From NCBI GenBank assembly GCA_016763715.1, contig JAESTG010000228.1, forward strand, positions 1-6,834: a DNA stretch of 6,834 nt, given 5' to 3'. Within the stretch, counting starts at the first letter, position 1. Each line of letters begins with the position of its first letter. The notes under the pieces were generated by a model. The model made no database searches and was not told the DNA's origin. It worked only from the letters and a program-made list of their open reading frames with translations. Positions 1-5,065 of this stretch are shown in pieces. The translations under genes and the position numbers were made by a program. The DNA comes from Flavobacteriaceae bacterium (lineage in GTDB: Bacteria > Bacteroidota > Bacteroidia > Flavobacteriales > Flavobacteriaceae).

Positions 1-4
1 AAAG

Positions 5-475
5 ATGTCAAAATTTAAAAAGAAAAAGGATGGTGGTATCCCCGCCATAAATACTGCATCATTACCAGATATTGTATTTATGCTGTTATTCTTCTTTATG
101 GTAGTTACTGTAATGCGAAAGGATAATCTTTTGGTGATGCAAGCAATACCAAAAGCAGATCAAGTAGAGAAATTGAAAAAGGATCGATCTATTTTTATTT
201 ATGCTGGTAAGCCAAGTTTGAGATACCAAGATCAGTATGGAATTGAGGGTAAAATTCAGATTGGAGACAAGTATACCGATATTAAGGCTTTGAGAGCTGT
301 TCTTATTCAAGAAAGAGGGGAATTGCTTCCTGATTTACAGAGTAGAGTAATGGTAGCACTTAAAGTAGATGAAGACACTAATACTGGGTTAGTAACCGAT
401 ATCAAACAGGAATTACGTGAATTGGAAATGTATAAAATCATTTATATTACTTCACCAGGTAATCAGATGAATTAA
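5..475 (+). CDS. exbD: ExbD/TolR-family biopolymer transport protein
   Basis: Inner-membrane protein that, with ExbB, forms a proton-driven motor that energises TonB-dependent transport across the outer membrane. The 156-residue product has a lysine-rich cytoplasmic start (residues 3-8), one membrane helix (about 20-37) and a periplasmic domain (about 40-156). The helix opens with SLPDIVFMLLFFFMV, whose Asp22 sits where the essential proton-carrying aspartate of ExbD (Asp25 in E. coli) lies. The length is normal for Bacteroidota ExbD. Only four bases (aaag) precede the ATG here, so the ribosome site cannot be judged, but the protein begins as the family does. A terminator follows 23 bases after the stop, making this the last gene of its unit. 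In related bacteria exbB and another exbD usually lie upstream; that is expectation, as they are outside this window. TolR is the alternative name, but no tol genes are visible. Confidence 0.93.
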   Translation: MSKFKKKKDGGIPAINTASLPDIVFMLLFFFMVVTVMRKDNLLVMQAIPKADQVEKLKKDRSIFIYAGKPSLRYQDQYGIEGKIQIGDKYTDIKALRAVLIQERGELLPDLQSRVMVALKVDEDTNTGLVTDIKQELRELEMYKIIYITSPGNQMN

Positions 476-497
476 TAATTTAGAATAAATTATAATG

Positions 498-531
498 AAA
501 CGCCTTGATTAACCTCAAGGCGTTTTTTTTA
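498..531 (+). terminator. Intrinsic terminator after exbD
   Basis: A perfect 10-bp inverted repeat, AACGCCTTGA (499-508) and TCAAGGCGTT (515-524), encloses the six-base loop TTAACC and runs directly into eight T (523-530). This is a textbook Rho-independent terminator for plus-strand transcription. The opposite strand has only three U after the stem, so termination the other way would be weak. It separates exbD from the next gene, whose ATG comes 34 bases after the T run. Confidence 0.9.
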
Positions 532-544
532 TTACATTATTCAG

Positions 545-564
545 AATTCCTTTATATTTAACCT
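545..564 (+). promoter_or_regulatory. Possible -7 element before the barrel gene
   Basis: TATATTTA at 553-560 matches the Bacteroidota -7 consensus TAnnTTTG except at the last base. No TTTG -33 element sits at the usual distance; the region there is the T run of the terminator. Transcription from here would begin at or within a few bases of the ATG at 565, giving a leaderless or nearly leaderless mRNA. The match is short and the sequence is AT-rich, so chance is a real alternative. Confidence 0.2.
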
Positions 565-1266
565 ATGACTTTCAAAAATCTCGTTGGTAGATTATTGTTT
601 CTTTGTGTTATTTCGGTGACAGCACAGGATAGTATTCCTAAGGCTGATTTAGATCATAAATATAGAGAAGATCAATTTTATGCTGGAGTAACTTATAATC
701 TTTTAGTAAATGCCCCAGCCAATGTTCGTTTAAATGGTGTTTCTGGGGGAGTTCACTTTGGGTTTCTCCGAGATATGCCTATAAATGATGAAAGAAATAT
801 TGCGATTGCCATAGGATTTGGGATGGCATTCGATCAATACGCATATAATCTTTTTATTGGGGAAGATGCCGCGGAAAATACCATATTTACTGTAATAGAT
901 TCTGATACTCAATTCGATATAAATCGTTTTAGTACTGCCACTATTGAAGTGCCTTTAGAAATACGCTGGAGAACTTCAACTGCGGATACGTTCAAGTTTT
1001 GGCGTATTTATGGTGGGGTTCGTGTTGGATATACTTATTGGTACCGTTCTTTTTTTAGCCAAACGGATAACCAAGTGTCGCAAACTAATATACCTGAATT
1101 TGACAGAATGCGATTGGGTGCTACTTTGAATTTTGGTTACAGTACATTTAATTTTTATGCCTATTATAGCATCAATCCATTTTTTAAGGAGGCTGTAATA
1201 GAGGATACTGATGAGTCTCTTAATCTTAGAACCTTGAAACTCGGCGTAATTTTTTACATCCTATAA
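565..1266 (+). CDS. PorT-like outer-membrane beta-barrel protein
   Basis: A 233-residue secreted protein, predicted to sit in the outer membrane as a small beta-barrel. It starts with a signal peptide (Lys4 and Arg9, hydrophobic core 10-18, VTA then Gln21, so cleavage is likely after Ala20). Amphipathic strands rich in Tyr, Phe and Gly follow, for example FYAGVTYNLL, GGVHFGFL, FWRIYGGVRVGYTYW and FNFYAYYSI. It ends in a typical barrel strand, LKLGVIFYIL. The stretch around residues 130-160 (RFSTATIEVPLEIRW onward) resembles the PorT/SprT family, whose founding members are needed for type IX secretion and gliding. PorT homologues are often several per genome, so I call only the family and do not equate this one with SprT. 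The ATG at 565 is needed to keep the signal peptide; no Shine-Dalgarno is visible, which is normal for this phylum. It is expressed separately from exbD because a terminator lies between them. Its last six bases overlap the convergent gene. Confidence 0.8.
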   Translation: MTFKNLVGRLLFLCVISVTAQDSIPKADLDHKYREDQFYAGVTYNLLVNAPANVRLNGVSGGVHFGFLRDMPINDERNIAIAIGFGMAFDQYAYNLFIGEDAAENTIFTVIDSDTQFDINRFSTATIEVPLEIRWRTSTADTFKFWRIYGGVRVGYTYWYRSFFSQTDNQVSQTNIPEFDRMRLGATLNFGYSTFNFYAYYSINPFFKEAVIEDTDESLNLRTLKLGVIFYIL

Positions 1267-1866
1267 CCAGAAATTGAGCATTAAAACTTGAGGAATCATT
1301 CCAACAAAGAACCCTAGTAAAAGCTCAGGATAGGTATGTGAATTGGTGTGTAATCTTGAAGAAGCTACCCAACCATTTCCTAGGATAAATAATCCAATCC
1401 AAACTAACATGTTAACTTTAAAATGAACGGACAGCGCAATCAAGAAGAGCGTAACCCCAGCAATACCCATTTGGTGAAGACTTATCTTTATTTTGAATAG
1501 AACCATTATCAAAGCGGCAATACTTGAAAATAATATACCTACAAAAAAGAAATACATTTCTGGACTCTCATAGGGGGCATATACCATTTTAATAATAAGC
1601 AATACAAGAATGCACTGTAACATCAGAGGAACCTTTCGTTCGTTAACATGTTCTAGTTCCATACTAGTAATCTTGCCTAAATTCTTCAATAATAAAAAAA
1701 TAACTACGGGTACAAAAATTGTAATGATAGCAATTGCAAATAGCTTGGCTCGAATTACTTCTGATTCGATGAATCTGGGTGTAATTATGTAGTAAGTTAA
1801 TGCCCCAATTAGTGGCATTAATAATGGGTGTAGTAAAAAGGCTCCAAAACGAAGAAAGTAATTCAT
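1261..1866 (-). CDS. Polytopic membrane protein with degenerate PAP2 (lipid phosphatase-like) motif
   Basis: A very hydrophobic protein of 201 residues from the ATG at 1866-1864, with about six or seven membrane helices. Three remnants line up with the PAP2 phosphatase signature. NERKVP (residues 75-80) stands for the KX6RP block. ISLH (128-131) stands for PSGH and keeps only its Ser and His. SRLHTNSHTYPE (170-181) fits SRX5HX3 but ends in Glu where the family has Asp. The order and spacing suggest a lipid phosphatase or phosphotransferase relative, perhaps acting on undecaprenyl or phospholipid phosphates; activity is uncertain because canonical residues are altered. The start shares one base with the rpoN stop (TGATG), so translation is probably coupled to rpoN. 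A TTG one codon upstream (1869-1867) is a possible alternative start and would give 202 residues. The stop (TAG) lies within the end of the convergent barrel gene. No terminator is seen downstream. Confidence 0.75.
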   Translation of the reverse strand: MNYFLRFGAFLLHPLLMPLIGALTYYIITPRFIESEVIRAKLFAIAIITIFVPVVIFLLLKNLGKITSMELEHVNERKVPLMLQCILVLLIIKMVYAPYESPEMYFFFVGILFSSIAALIMVLFKIKISLHQMGIAGVTLFLIALSVHFKVNMLVWIGLFILGNGWVASSRLHTNSHTYPELLLGFFVGMIPQVLMLNFWL

Positions 1867-3326
1867 CAAATTTCGTTTCGAAGTCGTGCCACTGGTAAAT
1901 CTAGTTGCTCCCTATATTTTGCAATGGTGCGTCGGGCAATGGGATATCCTTTTTTTAAGAGAACCTTAGCTAATTTGTCATCGGTTAGTGGCTTTTTCTT
2001 GTCCTCTTCTGAAATAGTTATTTCCAATATTTTCTTAATCTCTCGAGTAGAAACATCCTCACCCTGATCATTTTTCATAGACTCGCTAAAAAATTCCTTA
2101 ATCAATTTAGTTCCATAAGGTGTATCTACGTATTTGCTGTTGGCAACACGCGAAACTGTAGAGACGTCCATATGAATTTTATCCGCAATGTCCTTCAAAA
2201 TCATTGGCTTTAACTTGCGTTCATCACCGCTCAAGAAAAACTCTTCTTGATGATACATGATAGCATTCATAGTCACAAATAAGGTTTGCTGTCGCCGTTT
2301 GATGGCTTCAATAAACCACTTAGCGGCGTCTAGTTTCTGTTTTATAAAAAGCACGGCATCTTTCTGAGATTTCGACTTTTCTTTTGCTTCTTTATAGCCT
2401 TTCAGCATATTGGTGTATTCTCGAGAAACATGAAGTTCGGGTGCGTTTCTTCCGTTAAGAGTGAGTTCCAATTTTCCGTCTACTATTCTGATGGCAAAAT
2501 CGGGAACCACGTGCTCAACCATGCGAGTATTACCAGAATAGGTGCCACCTGGTTTTGGGTTTAGTCCTTCAATTTCTTGAACCGCACTTCGTAGTTCGTC
2601 TTTAGTAATCACAAACTTAGACATCAATTTTTTGTAATGTTTTTTTGTGAAATGATCAAAGGTCTCTTTAAGAATTCGAGTGGCAAGATGCACAGAATCG
2701 CTTTCATTTTTTCTTTTAAGCTGAATCAAAAGGCATTCTTGAAGATTACGAGCAGCTACACCTGCAGGATCCAATTCTTGGACTAATTGCAGTACACTTT
2801 CTACTTTTTCTTCGGAAGTATATATATTTTGCGTAAAGGCCAAATCATCAACTATATCCTGAAGTTCACGTCTTATATATCCACTTTCGTCTACGCTACC
2901 TACTAAAAAATGAGCAATTTCTTGTTCTTCTTCATCCAACCGATAGGTGCTTAGTTGCTGCATTAAATGTTGAGTAAACGACGTGCCCGAGGCATACGGA
3001 GTTTGTTTTTCCTCATCGTCCACACTATAATTATTTGCAGAGAGTTTATAACTAGGGGTTTCATCGTCACTTAAATAATCGTCAACATTAATATCCGTTT
3101 CAATTACTTCATTGCCCTCATCATCAAAGTCGTCGTATTCTTCATTTTTAAATTCATCCTCCAAGTCGTCTTCATCCTTACCACTATCCAGAGCTGGATT
3201 CTCCTCCATTTCCTGTGAAATACGTTGTTCAAAAGCCTGAGTAGGCAATTGGATCAACTTCATCAACTGGATTTGTTGAGGTGATAGCTTTTGAGATAGT
3301 TTAAAATTTAATTGTTGTTTTAACAT
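1866..3326 (-). CDS. rpoN: RNA polymerase sigma-54 factor
   Basis: Alternative sigma factor that directs RNA polymerase to -24/-12 promoters and needs an ATP-driven enhancer-binding activator to open DNA. The 486-residue product is full length and shows every region in order. Region I, the activator-interacting part (about 4-46), is rich in Gln and Leu and ends EENPAL. Region II (about 49-88) is an acidic linker dominated by Asp and Glu. The core-binding domain covers roughly 112-300. A helix-turn-helix follows at about 376-397 (LKDIADKIHMDVSTVSRV). The RpoN box at 464-473 reads ARRTIAKYRE, one conservative change from the classical ARRTVAKYRE, and recognises the -24 element. The ATG at 3326 gives the expected N-terminus. 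Upstream, a strong terminator ends the asnS transcript only 25 bases before this start. Downstream, the stop overlaps the start of the PAP2-like gene by one base. No activator gene or convincing sigma-54 promoter is in the window. Confidence 0.97.
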   Translation of the reverse strand: MLKQQLNFKLSQKLSPQQIQLMKLIQLPTQAFEQRISQEMEENPALDSGKDEDDLEDEFKNEEYDDFDDEGNEVIETDINVDDYLSDDETPSYKLSANNYSVDDEEKQTPYASGTSFTQHLMQQLSTYRLDEEEQEIAHFLVGSVDESGYIRRELQDIVDDLAFTQNIYTSEEKVESVLQLVQELDPAGVAARNLQECLLIQLKRKNESDSVHLATRILKETFDHFTKKHYKKLMSKFVITKDELRSAVQEIEGLNPKPGGTYSGNTRMVEHVVPDFAIRIVDGKLELTLNGRNAPELHVSREYTNMLKGYKEAKEKSKSQKDAVLFIKQKLDAAKWFIEAIKRRQQTLFVTMNAIMYHQEEFFLSGDERKLKPMILKDIADKIHMDVSTVSRVANSKYVDTPYGTKLIKEFFSESMKNDQGEDVSTREIKKILEITISEEDKKKPLTDDKLAKVLLKKGYPIARRTIAKYREQLDLPVARLRNEI

Positions 3327-3344
3327 GAAAGCGTTACTTGTTGT

Positions 3345-3372
3345 TAAAATTAAAAAAATCCAGCTATATAAA
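3345..3372 (-). promoter_or_regulatory. Possible rpoN promoter overlapping the asnS terminator
   Basis: On the minus strand TAATTTTA (3352-3345) matches the Bacteroidota -7 consensus TAnnTTTG except the last base. TTTA (3372-3369) lies 16 bases upstream as a weak -33 candidate; known spacing is usually nearer 19-20. If real, transcription would begin roughly 10 bases before the rpoN ATG, and the promoter would share its DNA with the terminator stem and T run. The sequence is so AT-rich that this could be chance. Confidence 0.2.
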
Positions 3373-3391
3373 GCATAATATAGCTGGATTT
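3352..3391 (-). terminator. Intrinsic terminator after asnS
   Basis: A perfect 13-bp inverted repeat, 3356-3368 against 3379-3391 (AAATCCAGCTATA on the plus strand), extends to 14 bp with the inner T-A pair and leaves an eight-base loop. Read on the minus strand, the stem runs into seven U (3358-3352) right after the GCTGGA side of the stem. This fits a Rho-independent terminator for asnS, whose stop lies 89 bases before the hairpin. Plus-strand read-out would give only three U then AA, so it is mainly one-directional. Confidence 0.85.
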
Positions 3392-3480
3392 AATATAAAG
3401 TTATGATTCTTTAAATCAAAGGGCGAAAACGGAATATTAAAGCCAGTTTATCACATTTCTTGATTGAATTCTTTTAGTTT

Positions 3481-4923
3481 TTAAAATTCAGCGTTTCCAG
3501 GTGTTCTAGGGTAAGGGATTACATCACGAATATTGCCCATTCCAGTAACGAATAGCACCAATCTTTCAAAGCCTAAACCAAAGCCACTATGTACGCAAGT
3601 ACCGAACTTTCGTAAATCAAGATACCAAGACAACTCTTCTTCAGAAATGTCTAACGCCTTCATTTTATCCAGTAATACATCATAACGTTCTTCACGCTGT
3701 GACCCACCCACTATTTCCCCTATTCCTGGGAAAAGCACATCCATAGCACGAACCGTCTTTTCATCGTCGTTTAAACGCATATAAAAGGCCTTGATAGTTG
3801 CTGGATAGTCAAACAAGATAACGGGGCATTTAAAATGTTTTTCTACTAAAAACCGTTCGTGTTCGCTTTGGAGGTCTGCACCCCATTCGTTAATTAAGAA
3901 TTTAAACTTTTTCTTTTTATTGGGTTTGGAATTTCTTAAAATGTCAATAGCTTCCGTATAGCTCACACGTATAAAGTTGTTATCAATCACAAAATGAAGT
4001 TTTTCACGTAAAGTCATTTCACTTCGTTCTGCCTGAGGCTTGGTTTTTTCCTCTTCTAACAAACGTTTTTCCAAGAACTCCAAGTCATCTTGACAATGGT
4101 TTAACGCATACTGAACTACATATTTTATGAAGTCTTCGGCTAAATCCATATTGTCTGCCAAATCGTTGAAAGCAACTTCTGGTTCGATCATCCAAAACTC
4201 GGCTAGATGTCTTGTCGTATTGGAGTTTTCAGCTCTAAAAGTAGGGCCAAATGTATATACTTTTCCAAGTCCCATAGCGTAGGTTTCGGCCTCAAGTTGC
4301 CCGCTTACGGTTAGGTTGGTCTCTTTTTCAAAAAAATCTTCTTTGTAGTTTATTTCCCCTTCGTCATTCAAAGGTGGGTTTTTAGGATCTAAGGCACTTA
4401 CTCGAAACATCTCACCAGCACCTTCGGCATCACTTCCTGTAATAATAGGGGTGTGCATATAATGAAACCCGTTTTTCTGAAAATATTCATGTACAGCAAA
4501 AGCCAATTTGGAACGTAATCGCATTACGGCTCCAAAAGTATTAGTTCGTATACGTAAGTGAGCTTGTTCTCTCAATTTTTCTAGTGAATGCCGTTTTGGA
4601 GAAAGAATGGTGAGTTTAACCTCTTCTGGGTTTGCTTCACCTAGAATTTCAATTTTTGAAACTTGAATTTCAACATTTTGCCCTTGTCCTTGGCTCTGCA
4701 CTAGCTCACCAGTTACTGAAATGGCAGCGCCAACAGTCACTTTTCTAAGTAATTCTTCATCAAAGATTTCAAAGTCGACTACGCATTGGATGTTTTTAAT
4801 GGTAGAACCATCGTTCATTGCTATAAAACGATTGCTTCTAAATGATCGTACCCATCCTGAAATTGAAATCGGGACCGTTGATGCCTGACTTTGTAATAAT
4901 TTTATAATCTCTTTTCGCTGCAT
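3481..4923 (-). CDS. asnS: Asparagine--tRNA ligase
   Basis: Cytoplasmic class IIb aminoacyl-tRNA synthetase that activates asparagine with ATP and loads it on tRNA-Asn. The 480 residues are slightly longer than the 466 of E. coli. An N-terminal OB-fold that binds the anticodon covers about 17-105 (SISGWVRSFRSNRFIAMNDGS near its start). The catalytic domain follows, with the motif 1 area near 137-160, motif 2 at 229-249 (FRAENSNTTRHLAEFWMIEPE) and motif 3 at 447-458 (GFGLGFERLVLF). The C-terminus RDVIPYPRTPGNAEF is characteristic of AsnRS and distinguishes it from AspRS and LysRS. A charged stretch at about 178-203 between motifs 1 and 2 accounts for some of the extra length. The ATG at 4923 follows an A-rich stretch, usual for initiation in this phylum. 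The gene lies 142 bases downstream of the permease in the same direction with no clear terminator between them. A strong terminator follows it. Confidence 0.97.
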   Translation of the reverse strand: MQRKEIIKLLQSQASTVPISISGWVRSFRSNRFIAMNDGSTIKNIQCVVDFEIFDEELLRKVTVGAAISVTGELVQSQGQGQNVEIQVSKIEILGEANPEEVKLTILSPKRHSLEKLREQAHLRIRTNTFGAVMRLRSKLAFAVHEYFQKNGFHYMHTPIITGSDAEGAGEMFRVSALDPKNPPLNDEGEINYKEDFFEKETNLTVSGQLEAETYAMGLGKVYTFGPTFRAENSNTTRHLAEFWMIEPEVAFNDLADNMDLAEDFIKYVVQYALNHCQDDLEFLEKRLLEEEKTKPQAERSEMTLREKLHFVIDNNFIRVSYTEAIDILRNSKPNKKKKFKFLINEWGADLQSEHERFLVEKHFKCPVILFDYPATIKAFYMRLNDDEKTVRAMDVLFPGIGEIVGGSQREERYDVLLDKMKALDISEEELSWYLDLRKFGTCVHSGFGLGFERLVLFVTGMGNIRDVIPYPRTPGNAEF

Positions 4924-5065
4924 TTTTTCTTTTTTTATGCTGAAAAATATGTTAACTACTTTATAATTTATTCTTTACAAAACTTCGAAATTAAATTGTA
5001 ATTGAGACAGTTACATTGAGTTTCAAAGTGGTCGGTAAAGATACTTTTTTTAATTCTCAATTATA

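Noticed and set aside
1885..1891. TGGCACG on the minus strand, a perfect sigma-54 -24 half site just upstream of the PAP2-like gene.
   Set aside because: The required -12 GC at the fixed spacing is absent (AA there), and the bases encode the conserved end of RpoN, so it is probably coincidental.
4942..4982. Possible asnS promoter on the minus strand: TTTTG (4982-4978) and TATTTTTC (4949-4942).
   Set aside because: The 28-base gap is well beyond usual Bacteroidota spacing, and the region is so AT-rich that partial matches are expected.
5009..5032. Short repeats and small inverted repeats (two ATTGAG copies; TTGAGTTTCAA) after the permease stop.
   Set aside because: Stems are only about four base pairs with no T run at the proper place, too weak to call a terminator or a regulatory site.
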